Shown one piece after another: positions 49,558-57,789 of a DNA stretch of 64,000 nt (positions are counted from its first letter, which is position 1; each line of letters opens with the position of its first letter). Made by a program: the position numbers and the translations under genes. The DNA lies in NCBI GenBank assembly GCA_964580215.1, contig CAZOJT010000004.1:1-64000 (forward strand). Reading direction: 5' to 3'. The notes beneath the pieces are model-generated. The model was not told the DNA's origin. It saw nothing but the letters and a program-made list of their open reading frames with translations, and made no database searches. Source of the DNA: SM23-73-3 sp964580215. Its GTDB lineage: Bacteria; Zixibacteria; MSB-5A5; SM1-73.

Positions 49558-50602
49558 ATCTTCTCTCTTTGGTTTTCTTATGATCTTTCAGAAGTTGAAC
49601 GAAAACCTTCTGAACATCCTCCACGGTGATCAGGTCCAGGCAGGAAAGCTCTGTGCATTTATGCTTGATCTTCTCGCAATCGAGACAATTCACTTTTTTT
49701 TTCAAAAATTTGTGTTGAGAAAAGTCAGGATGAGTCCAGCTCACAGGATCTTGGGGTCCATAGATTGAGATGGTGGGTTTTTCCATCGCCACGGCAATGT
49801 GCTTGGTGCCATTATCATTTCCAATGTGAAGATCGCACTTCTTTAGAATGGCACCCAACTGAAAAAGATTTTCTGTCTCCCAACAGATTAACGGCTTTTC
49901 TTTCATTATATCTTTTACCTTTTCCACCACCTCTCTTTCACCCGGACCCCAGACCAACACCACCGTGGCTTTGAACTGTGAAATCAGCCAATCAGCCAGT
50001 TGAGCAAATCTCTTTAAATACCAACGCCGGAAATGCCTCCGGCTGGTAGGGGAAATGGAAATAATCAGGTTACTTTCGTCAACTCCGTTTTCCAGAAAAA
50101 ATCTTTCTGAAAAAATCTTGGATTCATCTGAAATAAAAAAATCAAGCTTTACATTGAAACTTTCTATCCCCAGCGCTTGCAATGCATCCAGTTTGTGGGC
50201 AGCCGCATATTTGGGCGTCTGGTCACTTTTTATGATTATGTTATAGAAAAATCTTCGCAGGGGAAGATTGAATCCGACTCTGCGTTTTGCCCCGGAAAGA
50301 AAGGAAATGTAAGCGCTTCGAGGATTGCCCAGAAAGTCTATCACCAGATCAAACCGCTTTTTTCTGATCTGCCAAATCTTTTTGAGAGAGTAAAAAGGGT
50401 TTCTGTATTTCTCTCTCTCCAGAACGATCACTTCGTCCAGATAGGGATTTAAAGTTAGAATGTCAGAGGATTCCTTTTCGGTGATGAAAGCAATGTAGCT
50501 TTTCGGAAAATTTGCCCTCAAGGCACGTAAAGCCGGCGTGCACATCAGAACATCTCCGATTCGACGAAGTTGGATTAACAATATTTTCTGCGGATAATTC
50601 AT
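49523..50602 (-). CDS. GT9-family glycosyltransferase
   Basis: The 359-residue heptosyltransferase-like protein starts MNYPQKILLIQLRRIGDVLM and shows ISISPTSRRHFRRWYLKRFA in the donor half. CDLHIGNDNGTKHIAVAMEK and the Cys pattern CLDCEKIKHKC, CTELSC follow. The ATG at 50602 has AGGAAAC upstream; the frame is open to 50674. It is the first gene of the glycosyltransferase cluster. Confidence 0.88.
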   Translation of the reverse strand: MNYPQKILLIQLRRIGDVLMCTPALRALRANFPKSYIAFITEKESSDILTLNPYLDEVIVLEREKYRNPFYSLKKIWQIRKKRFDLVIDFLGNPRSAYISFLSGAKRRVGFNLPLRRFFYNIIIKSDQTPKYAAAHKLDALQALGIESFNVKLDFFISDESKIFSERFFLENGVDESNLIISISPTSRRHFRRWYLKRFAQLADWLISQFKATVVLVWGPGEREVVEKVKDIMKEKPLICWETENLFQLGAILKKCDLHIGNDNGTKHIAVAMEKPTISIYGPQDPVSWTHPDFSQHKFLKKKVNCLDCEKIKHKCTELSCLDLITVEDVQKVFVQLLKDHKKTKERRFVEKIEHLAID

Positions 50603-50763
50603 TACAGTTTCCTGTATCGCACAATTAAAAGGCGACGAGTTGATGACTTTTTGTTCTGTCCTCCAAATCATCATCTGGAGACTGTACCACTTTTAAATCA
50701 GACCAAATGAATATACTCTATGGATCTTGTGGAGAAAAGTGTTATTTTTACGGGATGTGGAAC

Positions 50764-50878
50764 AGTTGAAAAATCACTAGGGCAGGGCTTTTTGCCCTGC
50801 CCTTGCATGACAGACCATCACCTCACTTGGGGGCGGGAATTTATCCCGCCCAAAAGATTTTAGCTTTTTCAACTATGG
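50764..50878 (-). repeat. Family G dispersed repeat (copy 6, complete)
   Basis: AGTTGAAAAATCA and AGCTTTTTCAACT are the ends. It contains GGGCAGGGCTTTTTGCCCTG and GGGCGGGAATTTATCCCGCC, both uninterrupted; the second is the empty-site reference for family A copy 8. Confidence 0.75.
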
Positions 50879-50976
50879 CAAACGAATTAAATAAATTCAC
50901 ATAATCACCCTCCCCCTTACCCCCTCCCATCGAGGGAGGGGGAAATTTACCAAGTTTTCTCTCCCCTTGTGGGAGA

Positions 50977-50995
50977 TGCGTATGCATGCTTCGCA
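50977..50995. repeat. 19-bp hybrid family A element (copy 14)
   Basis: TGCGTATGCATGCTTCGCA joins the TGCGTATGCAT half of the 20-bp form to the GCTTCGCA half of the 19-bp form. A further TGCATACGCA half-element lies at 51041-51050. Around them 50879-51090 holds only a CCCTCCC/GGGAGGG palindrome. Confidence 0.6.
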
Positions 50996-51090
50996 GGATT
51001 AAGGTGAGGGGCAATCAAGTTAAATGTAACAAATCGAAGATGCATACGCATTTTCGTGCATCTGTATTAGTCCACATGACATTTATCTTT

Positions 51091-52272
51091 TTACTCTTTC
51101 AACTTCTCCTCCACCTTTTGAATGTTGCCCCGGACAAATTCGATCTCCTTTCTGGCTTCAATCTTTTCAAAAAGAGAAAGCGCACGTTGATAAAACTCCT
51201 TTGCTTTGGCAAAATCCCTCCCTTGTTCCAAAACCGATCCGATATTGGTAAGATCAATTGCTTGACCCATAAAATCGCCAACAGTGCTGTCAATCTCAAA
51301 GGCTTTACTGTGAAATTCTAAGGCGCTTTTTAAGTCGCCTTTATCCTGGTAAATCAAGCCTATGTTACCTAAAACGCTTGCCTCATCCTTTCTGTCACCA
51401 GCTTGTCGGAAGAACAATAAAGCTTGTTCATGCAGGATAAGGGCGCTATCCAATTTACCCTTTAATCTATAATTCAAAGCCAGACTATTCATTTGCGCTG
51501 CTTGAGCCAAAAGGTCACGATCACCTCCAGGTATTTCAAGAGATCTTTTGTGATAAAACGTGGCGCTGTCCACGTTCCCCTTCATCTCATATACAAAACC
51601 TATGTTAGCTAACGCACTCCTTTCACCTAAGATATTCCCCATTCTTCTGAAGACTTCCAATAAATTGAAGTAGTTCTCCAGGGCGCCATCCAGCTCTTCT
51701 CCCAGTTGATGAACCAAGGCGAGATTGGAATAGGTTACCGCCAGGGCGGTGTCATTGCCCCTATCCTCACAGAGCCTTTCTGCTTGATAATAATAATTTA
51801 TGGCTGAATTATATTCTTTTAGATGCGCTTCAGAATTGCCCATCAATATGAAAAAAGCAAGTCTTTCCCCATCGGAGAGTTTCAAATCCAATGCTTGTTT
51901 GAAGATCTCCAGAGTTTGGGAATACTCCTCTTTTATTTGGTATTCCAGTCCTCGCCTCAATAAAAGCTGCACCTGTGGTTTGTCGGTATCATTCAATTCA
52001 CCTATGTAATCTTGAAGCTGAGATAGAAGTCCTCTTTCCCGATCTTCCTCTATTGTAATCGATTGTTCCCCTTCGACCATTTCTACACTTTTTTCTTTGA
52101 TCTTGTATTCTTTTACAAATATGCTATCAACTATTACCAGAGCAATGAGGATCACAAACAAAATCATTCCTTCTTTTACCACGAGGCTTTTGGTCTTCTT
52201 TTGCTTCACATCCATAGAAATCTTGATGACGCTGAGAATGAAAATGAAAATCAAGATAATGGTAGACCACAT
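51091..52272 (-). CDS. TPR-repeat membrane protein
   Basis: The 393-residue protein has two N-terminal membrane segments (about 2-18 and 33-52) and then at least seven tetratricopeptide repeats. Repeat units such as SALANIGFVYEMKGNVDSAT and ASVLGNIGLIYQDKGDLKSA are of the form seen in signalling and assembly scaffolds. The last unit ends LFEKIEARKEIEFVRGN. The TPR region probably faces the cytoplasm or periplasm as a protein-binding surface. No partner is identifiable from the neighbours. AAGGAGATAAAC precedes the ATG. Confidence 0.85.
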   Translation of the reverse strand: MWSTIILIFIFILSVIKISMDVKQKKTKSLVVKEGMILFVILIALVIVDSIFVKEYKIKEKSVEMVEGEQSITIEEDRERGLLSQLQDYIGELNDTDKPQVQLLLRRGLEYQIKEEYSQTLEIFKQALDLKLSDGERLAFFILMGNSEAHLKEYNSAINYYYQAERLCEDRGNDTALAVTYSNLALVHQLGEELDGALENYFNLLEVFRRMGNILGERSALANIGFVYEMKGNVDSATFYHKRSLEIPGGDRDLLAQAAQMNSLALNYRLKGKLDSALILHEQALLFFRQAGDRKDEASVLGNIGLIYQDKGDLKSALEFHSKAFEIDSTVGDFMGQAIDLTNIGSVLEQGRDFAKAKEFYQRALSLFEKIEARKEIEFVRGNIQKVEEKLKE

Positions 52273-52380
52273 GTTTATCTCCTTTTGAATTGGATGGTTG
52301 TTTTTTAGGGGCGGACCTCCGCGTCCGCCCTATTGGGGCGATGGCAGAGCATCGCCCCTACATACCTGCCTCATGAAAGC

Positions 52381-53802
52381 TCAAAAATCAAAATAATCCT
52401 GATAATTGAAAGAGAAATCCTCTGGAACATACTCGCCCGATGCCGGGTTGAGTTTATATCTTCCTTTATACTCCTTTCTGGAAATTCTCTGAAGTGCTTC
52501 GATCAATCGATCTATCTCATCTTGGTTATTGTAAAAACCAAAGCTCACCCTGATTGCTCCAGGAAGATTGGCTTTATATGATCTTTTGATCTCTTCTATG
52601 ACCTCCTTGTACTGTTCGTCTGTTAATCCTAGAAGGTGTCTTACATAAGGGTGTGCGCAAAAACAGGCATTTCGAACTCCAATTCCTGCCTCATAGCTTA
52701 ATATGGCGGAGACCAAAGCATGATGAAAACCGTTTAAGTTGAAGGCAATCACCCCCAAGCGATTCTCATCATATGAGTCACTTCCATAGATAATAACATC
52801 CTTAATCGATTTTAACTTTCTGATGGTGTATTGGCTAAGTTTTCTCTCATGCTCTGCGATCCTCTTCATTCCCATCTTTTTGAGGATTTTTATCGCCCGA
52901 GCTAAAGCGACTGCCCCCACCACATTGGGTGAACCCACCTCTTCCCTTTCCGGCAGGTCAGCCCACAGTATCTCGTCTCTGCTCACCAACTCCACCGTTC
53001 CTCCACCCACATGTTCCGGTTCACCCTGTCCAAATACTGACCTTGGGCCAATCAAAACACCCGTGCCAAAAGGCGCATACATCTTATGGGCTGAAAAAAT
53101 CAGAAAATCAATGTGTTCCGGATCATGGTCAGGTTTGATCTTAAGAGACCTATGAGCCACCAATTGAGCCGCATCCACAACTATCTTAGCGCCATATTCA
53201 TGAGCCAAAGAGGCGATCTGATGAATCGGATTCACATAACCGGTAACATTGGAGCCGGCAGTTATGGTCACCAACTGAATTTTGCCAGCACTGTTTTTCA
53301 GCTTGGTTTCTACGTCATTTAAGTCTAAAGCGCTGGTCTCATCGACTTGTGCATGGATAACCTCAGCTTTCCTCCTCCAGGGAAGATCGTTGGAATGATG
53401 TTCCATTACCGAACACAAAATCACCGAGTCGTCTTTGAAGGGAAAACGATTAGCCAATTTATTTAGGGCTTCAGAAGCATTCTTGGTAAATATAACTGCA
53501 TTTGATCTCAAGTCGGCACCCACAAAGTCTGCCACTACCTGATGAGCCAGATCATACACCCGGGTGGAAAGCATCGATTTAAAACCCGCCCCCCGGTGAA
53601 CGCTGGAATACCATTCCAGGAATTGACTAACCGTGTCTAACACCGGCCTCAAACAGGGGGTGCTGGCGGCGTTATCCAGATTTATATACGTTTTTAAAGA
53701 CCCGTCCAGCACAGGCACTTTCTTGTCTATTCCCACGATCTGGTCTCTGTACTGGTTCAATTCAGTATATGTTTCTTCTTCAGATGATTTGACTGTAGTC
53801 AT
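52381..53802 (-). CDS. Class V aminotransferase, cysteine desulfurase-like (SufS type)
   Basis: This 473-residue PLP enzyme has the cysteine desulfurase fold: INLDNAASTPCLRPVLDTVS at the start, FTKNASEALNKLANRF, VMEHHSNDLPWR, VVDAAQLVAHRS, and the PLP lysine in FSAHKMYAPFGTGVL. The reactive-Cys region is GVRNACFCAHPYVRHLL. Desulfurases make sulfane sulfur for Fe-S clusters, but no Suf or Isc partners are adjacent, so another thiol or lyase role is possible. ATG at 53802 has CAGGTAAG upstream. It is divergent from lepB. Confidence 0.85.
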   Translation of the reverse strand: MTTVKSSEEETYTELNQYRDQIVGIDKKVPVLDGSLKTYINLDNAASTPCLRPVLDTVSQFLEWYSSVHRGAGFKSMLSTRVYDLAHQVVADFVGADLRSNAVIFTKNASEALNKLANRFPFKDDSVILCSVMEHHSNDLPWRRKAEVIHAQVDETSALDLNDVETKLKNSAGKIQLVTITAGSNVTGYVNPIHQIASLAHEYGAKIVVDAAQLVAHRSLKIKPDHDPEHIDFLIFSAHKMYAPFGTGVLIGPRSVFGQGEPEHVGGGTVELVSRDEILWADLPEREEVGSPNVVGAVALARAIKILKKMGMKRIAEHERKLSQYTIRKLKSIKDVIIYGSDSYDENRLGVIAFNLNGFHHALVSAILSYEAGIGVRNACFCAHPYVRHLLGLTDEQYKEVIEEIKRSYKANLPGAIRVSFGFYNNQDEIDRLIEALQRISRKEYKGRYKLNPASGEYVPEDFSFNYQDYFDF

Positions 53803-54019
53803 TTTTCTTACCTGCTCGATTTGATAGTTCACCCCTCTTTGAGACCTTCTCCCACACGAAAGCAAAATAAATTAACCCCTCATTTTGTCAAGAGAAAAAT
53901 CCGATCCCCTCAATCAGTTGTTCTGATTGTGGATGTCAGGAAATATTTTCAAAACAAGCCTTTTGCCTTTCCGTATAGACAAAGAGAGTTGTATGGCAAC
54001 CAAAGGCGGAGGAAAACCT

Positions 54020-54745
54020 ATGTTCAAAAGGAAAAAAGAAAAACCTAAAAGGGAAAAGAAGTCTGCGCTATCTGTGCTAAGAGAGTATATCGAGTCTTTC
54101 GGCATAGCTTTGATCTTAGCGTTGATCATCAAATGTTCGGTGGTGGAAGCATATAAGATCCCTTCCGGCTCGATGGAGGATACCCTTCTGGTGGGTGATT
54201 TTCTTTTAGCCAACAAGTTCATCTACGGTGCCAAGATCCCTCTTTTGCCTATTCACCTTCCGGCATTAAGGGAACCAAAGCCCGGTGATATTGTGATCTT
54301 TAAGTATCCCGGCGATCCCAAGGTGAATTATATAAAAAGATGCGTGGCGGTGGAAGGACAGACCGTGGAGATCAGAAACAAGGTGCTATATGTTGATGGT
54401 AAAAGGTTTCCCGACCCCACTTTCGCCAAATATACTGATATAGGTACCCACTCGCCGGGAGGAGATCGCCGGGACAATTTTGGACCATATAAGGTGCCTA
54501 AAGGGCATCTATTTATGATGGGAGATAATCGAGACAACAGCGCTGATTCTCGCTATTGGGGACCTCTGCCCAGGAAATTAGTGTTAGGGAAAGCCATGCT
54601 CACTCACTGGTCCTGGGCTCCAGACCCCAGTGCCCCGGCAATCACCAGAAATGATCTTTTGTCCATACCAAAGAATATTGGCTACAACATCCTGCATTTT
54701 CCTAATCGGGTGCGGTGGAACAGAATTGTGCGCATAATAAAATAG
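54020..54745 (+). CDS. lepB: Signal peptidase I LepB
   Basis: Signal peptidase I removes signal peptides from exported proteins at the outer face of the inner membrane. The 241-residue product has a basic N-terminus, one membrane segment (about 26-42), the catalytic Ser51 in IPSGSMEDTLLVGD and Lys106 in VNYIKRCVAVEGQ. GDNRDNSADSRYWGP near the end completes the family pattern. The ATG at 54020 follows GGAGGAAAACCT; the frame is open to 53927. It processes the many exported proteins of this window. Confidence 0.95.
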   Translation: MFKRKKEKPKREKKSALSVLREYIESFGIALILALIIKCSVVEAYKIPSGSMEDTLLVGDFLLANKFIYGAKIPLLPIHLPALREPKPGDIVIFKYPGDPKVNYIKRCVAVEGQTVEIRNKVLYVDGKRFPDPTFAKYTDIGTHSPGGDRRDNFGPYKVPKGHLFMMGDNRDNSADSRYWGPLPRKLVLGKAMLTHWSWAPDPSAPAITRNDLLSIPKNIGYNILHFPNRVRWNRIVRIIK

Positions 54746-54775
54746 TTATCCACAAAATCTTAACCCGAAGTATCG

Positions 54776-54819
54776 GGGATTTTGGAAGACTGTTTGTTAA
54801 AGGTTCCAAAATCCCTTTT
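54776..54819 (+). terminator. Rho-independent terminator of lepB
   Basis: GGGATTTTGGAA (54776-54787) pairs with TTCCAAAATCCC (54804-54815), followed by four T residues. The loop is 16 bases. Confidence 0.75.
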
Positions 54820-54870
54820 CGTTGTCTCAAGCTGACTGACTTGGAGTTTCCTGCTCTTGGGTGAATGTTA

Positions 54871-54890
54871 TCCCAGACGGGTCTCCGTCA
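54871..54890 (-). repeat. 20-bp mini-element, family B (copy 3)
   Basis: An exact TCCCAGACGGGTCTCCGTCA, preceded by GAATGTTA and followed by TCTACC. The left context ATGTTA is the same as in copy 1 when read on the same strand. Confidence 0.75.
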
Positions 54891-54921
54891 TCTACCCCCA
54901 CCTTTGGGGTAAACTATGCGG

Positions 54922-55058
54922 GCTTGTTGAAAAAGCTATGCTTTGGGGCGGGATGACGGAGACCCGTCTGGGAATTCCCGCCCCCTATGAGGGACAATGG
55001 CTCATCACCCATAGGGCAGGGCATTTAGCCCTGCCAATATAGCTTTTCAACAGTCCCA
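54922..55058 (+). repeat. Family G dispersed repeat (copy 7) carrying family B
   Basis: The ends GGCTTGTTGAAAAAGC and GCTTTTCAACAGTCC are complete. The palindrome GGGGCGGGA / ATTCCCGCCCC is split by family B (54954-54973). After the repeat, 55059-55210 has CCCGCC-type hairpins and the palindrome CCGTGGGAT / ATCCCACGG at 55125-55148. Apart from the ccmA promoter no other function is seen. Confidence 0.75.
54954..54973 (+). repeat. 20-bp mini-element, family B (copy 4), in palindrome loop
   Basis: An exact TGACGGAGACCCGTCTGGGA lies in the centre of the family G palindrome, the same spot that family A uses in copies 4 and 5 of family G. Two or three loop bases (TAA) are missing. Confidence 0.8.
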
Positions 55059-55217
55059 TACGGTTCACCCCTTTGGCGAGATTTCCAACCCCCATCTTCG
55101 GCGGGATCTCCGACCTCATTCCGTGGGATAAGAACATCCCACGGGGAGCAGAAAAACTCTTCATGCCGGACCCCATTCCCATGTAACTGACTTCCTCAGA
55201 GATTGCTTTCATTTCTC

Positions 55218-55246
55218 TTGACTCTATCTATGGTTTATGATATTTT
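55218..55246 (+). promoter_or_regulatory. Sigma70-type promoter for ccmABCD
   Basis: TTGACT (55218-55223) and TATTTT (55241-55246) are 17 bp apart, 45 bp before the ccmA start. Confidence 0.6.
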
Positions 55247-55290
55247 AATTCAAAAATGACCGGTTGAAATTCTTTTTAATTTGAAAACTG

Positions 55291-55908
55291 ATGATTTCGC
55301 TGGAAGTTAGAAACCTGGGAAAATGGTTTGGCAAAAGAAAGGTGTTTGATGAGATAAATTTTTCCTTAGAGGAGAAAAGCTCGCTGGTTGTTACCGGAAG
55401 GAATGGATCGGGCAAGACCACTTTGCTTAAAATCCTTTGCGGACTTATAAGACCGACCAAAGGCGAGGTTAAAATCAGTTTCAATGGAAAAACCCTTACC
55501 ACAGATGAAAGTAAAAATCTTTTTGGTCTGGTGATGCCCGATCTGGAGCTTTATAAAGAGCTGACCGCTTTGGAAAATCTTGTGTTTCTGTCTCGTATCC
55601 GGGGCTTGGATCCTGGCAAAGATGAACTTAAGGAAAAGATAGCAAGGGTGGGTCTTGCCAGAAGAGAAGACGACCTGGTTTTTTCCTTTTCCTCCGGGAT
55701 GAAGCAGAGATTGAAATATGCTTTTGCCTTGTTGCTTGACCCCAAGATTCTCCTTTTAGACGAACCGACCACGAATTTAGACGAAGAAGGAATATCACTG
55801 GTGAACCAGATGGTCTCTTTGCAGAAACAAAGAGGAATATTGATCTTAGCCACCAATAAGAAGACGGATTTAAAATATGGAAATCAGATCATCCAACTGG
55901 GCGGTTAA
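55291..55908 (+). CDS. ccmA: Heme exporter ATP-binding protein CcmA
   Basis: CcmA is the ATPase of the CcmABCD complex, which releases heme-loaded CcmE for cytochrome c maturation. The 205 residues have Walker A (VTGRNGSGKTTLLKIL), an ABC signature variant (FSSGMKQRLKYAFALL) and Walker B (ILLLDEPTTNLD). The order of genes and a 32-bp overlap with ccmB support the name over a general ABC ATPase. CcmE and CcmF are not in the window. Confidence 0.9.
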   Translation: MISLEVRNLGKWFGKRKVFDEINFSLEEKSSLVVTGRNGSGKTTLLKILCGLIRPTKGEVKISFNGKTLTTDESKNLFGLVMPDLELYKELTALENLVFLSRIRGLDPGKDELKEKIARVGLARREDDLVFSFSSGMKQRLKYAFALLLDPKILLLDEPTTNLDEEGISLVNQMVSLQKQRGILILATNKKTDLKYGNQIIQLGG

Positions 55909-56560
55909 GTCAGCCTGGTTATTGGCAAAGGACTTAAAGTGCGAGTTCCGCACCCGCTATGCCCTAAATGCCATCCTCATGTTTGCTCTTACCACCCTAA
56001 CCGTGGTAAGCTTCTCTATGGGGGCCTTCTCCTTGAGTCCCCGGATAACCTCGTCTCTTTTCTGGCTGGTGATATTTTTTTCTTCCATGTCCGGTTTGGC
56101 TCAGGTTTTCGTTAAAGAAGAGGAAAGCAGGACGGTTAGCATATTAAAGCTGGTTGCCACACCCGGAACCGTGTTTTTGGGAAAACTTCTGTTCAATTTA
56201 GCCCTTCTTCTACTATTAGAAATTATAATTGTTCCTTTGTTCATAATCTTGATGAACTTATCCATTTTGAACCTATGGCTTTTTTTATCGGTACTTTTTT
56301 GGGGAAGCCTGGGACTGGTCTGCGCCACCACCATCATAGCCACAATCATATCCAAGGCACGTGCCAAAGGAGCGCTTTTTGCAGTGTTATCATTTCCCAT
56401 TCTTCTCCCGTTGCTGATAACGGCCATAGATGGGACTCGATTATCCTTAGAAGGGAAAGCTTTCTCCGCCGGCTGGAGCGATTTAAGATTGCTTATATCC
56501 TATGTGGTGGTGATGTTTGTGGCATCGGTCTTGTTGTTTGATTTTGTATGGAGCGAATGA
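55877..56560 (+). CDS. ccmB: Heme exporter membrane protein CcmB
   Basis: The 227-residue membrane protein has six segments and the CcmB pattern: AWLLAKDLKCEFRTRYALNA, then SSLFWLVIFFSSMSGLAQVF, VKEEESRTVSILKLVATPGT and GKLLFNLALLLLLEIIIVPL. It forms the membrane part of the CcmABCD complex with CcmC. It overlaps ccmA by 32 bp. Confidence 0.92.
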   Translation: MEIRSSNWAVKSAWLLAKDLKCEFRTRYALNAILMFALTTLTVVSFSMGAFSLSPRITSSLFWLVIFFSSMSGLAQVFVKEEESRTVSILKLVATPGTVFLGKLLFNLALLLLLEIIIVPLFIILMNLSILNLWLFLSVLFWGSLGLVCATTIIATIISKARAKGALFAVLSFPILLPLLITAIDGTRLSLEGKAFSAGWSDLRLLISYVVVMFVASVLLFDFVWSE

Positions 56561-56807
56561 AAGAGGAGTTTAAAATAAGGGTAACAAAAATCTTATGCTT
56601 GGAGTATCCCGCCTTTGGCGAGACCAACAGACTTTGGAGTGTCCAGCTTTAGCCGGACTTAGTGTCTGCCTGAAGTCATACGACCTGTATGGCAGACACT
56701 CCAAAAATCAATCGGGAGCCAAGCCTTTGGCGGGGCTACGCGAAAAGGTAAAAGTTCTCGGAGAACAATAATGTTTTCTAACGAACAATCGCAAGGGTGT
56801 TGATCGT
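56561..56807. repeat. Repeat insertion between ccmB and ccmC
   Basis: The stretch holds CCCGCC-TTT-GGCGAGA and a family F hairpin (TTGGAGTGTCCAGC at 56633 and GGCAGACACTCCAA near 56692-56705). An AAGCC-TTT-GGCGGGGCT segment follows. No gene is present, although the Ccm genes on both sides are in the same direction. Confidence 0.65.
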
Positions 56808-57458
56808 ATGTTGTGGAAGATATTTTTGCTGATCTGGATGTGTGGGGTGGTGGTTGCGGCTTTTCTTTTGCCAGCGCCACAGTCACAGTTGGGAGAGGTT
56901 TCAAGGATCTTCTTCTTTCATGTGCCTATGGCCTGGGTGGCAGTCTTGTCCTTCTTAATCTCTTTTGTTTTCAGCATCCTTTACCTGAGAAAAAAAGAGA
57001 TAACCTACGATGTTAAGGCATCTATTGCATCACGATTAGGTCTTTTGTTTGCGATCTTAGCCACCATTTCCGGCTCAATATTTGCAAAGTCCACCTGGGG
57101 CTCCTTCTGGAACTGGGATCCCCGGGAGACCTCCATTTTCATCCTGCTTTTAATCTATGGAGCCTATTTCGCTTTAAGATCAGCAGTGGAGTCCGAGGAA
57201 AGAAAAGCAACTCTCTCCTCAGTCTATGCCATCCTGGCTTTTGTTACCGTCCCGTTCCTGGTGTTTGTGGTTCCAAGGGTTTATCAGTCACTCCACCCCA
57301 CAGATTCGGTGATAAACACAAAGTTCCACCTACAGATGCCCCCACCAATTTTAGCCACTTTTCTGGCATCGCTTATCGGATTTACTTTCCTCTTTATCTG
57401 GATGTTTAAGCTGGAGTGTGAGATAAACGAAATATCCAATAAACTAACGGAGGAATGA
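56808..57458 (+). CDS. ccmC: Heme handling protein CcmC
   Basis: CcmC presents heme to CcmE in cytochrome c maturation. The 216-residue protein has six membrane segments and the tryptophan-rich motif WGSFWNWDPRETSIFIL. Heme-ligand histidines are in FFFHVPMAW and YQSLHPTDS. Two bases after its stop codon the ccmD gene starts. The same fold occurs in CcsA/CcmF, but the length and the neighbours favour CcmC. Confidence 0.93.
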   Translation: MLWKIFLLIWMCGVVVAAFLLPAPQSQLGEVSRIFFFHVPMAWVAVLSFLISFVFSILYLRKKEITYDVKASIASRLGLLFAILATISGSIFAKSTWGSFWNWDPRETSIFILLLIYGAYFALRSAVESEERKATLSSVYAILAFVTVPFLVFVVPRVYQSLHPTDSVINTKFHLQMPPPILATFLASLIGFTFLFIWMFKLECEINEISNKLTEE

Positions 57459-57460
57459 AG

Positions 57461-57568
57461 ATGTCCTCAAACTTTGTAACCATGATCGTCACTCTGGTTA
57501 TCTGGATCGGCGTGTTCTTCTATCTTCTGAGGCTGGATAGAAAAGTTAAAAAGCTTGAGAAAAAATGA
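57461..57568 (+). CDS. ccmD: CcmD-like small membrane protein
   Basis: A 35-residue frame reads MSSNFVTMIVTLVIWIGVFF, then YLLRLDRKVKKLEKK. It has one membrane segment and a basic C-terminal tail with LDRKVKKLEK, as in CcmD. The start lies 2 bp after the ccmC stop. CcmD stabilises the CcmABC-CcmE complex. Confidence 0.82.
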   Translation: MSSNFVTMIVTLVIWIGVFFYLLRLDRKVKKLEKK

Positions 57569-57789
57569 AACTGTCACAGGATTGGTTCAATTTTCGATTG
57601 GCACCTTTGTGGACCTATGTTTGCCCCTTCACTTCCCAAGCGCTTTCCCGTGAATAGACCATTCCAAACGTCATGCTCAACGAGTTGAAATGCACGAATT
57701 ACAGAATATAGAAAAAATCGTTACAAAAACTGATGTGAGCAATTAAAAAGGCGCAAACATTTAAACCCTTCAAACAAAGGAATAAAGTT

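Noticed and set aside
54748..54756. Replication origin, because of a perfect DnaA box TTATCCACA and rpmH elsewhere in the window
   Set aside because: Only one box was seen, with no cluster, no dnaA or dnaN, and rpmH is 51 kb away.
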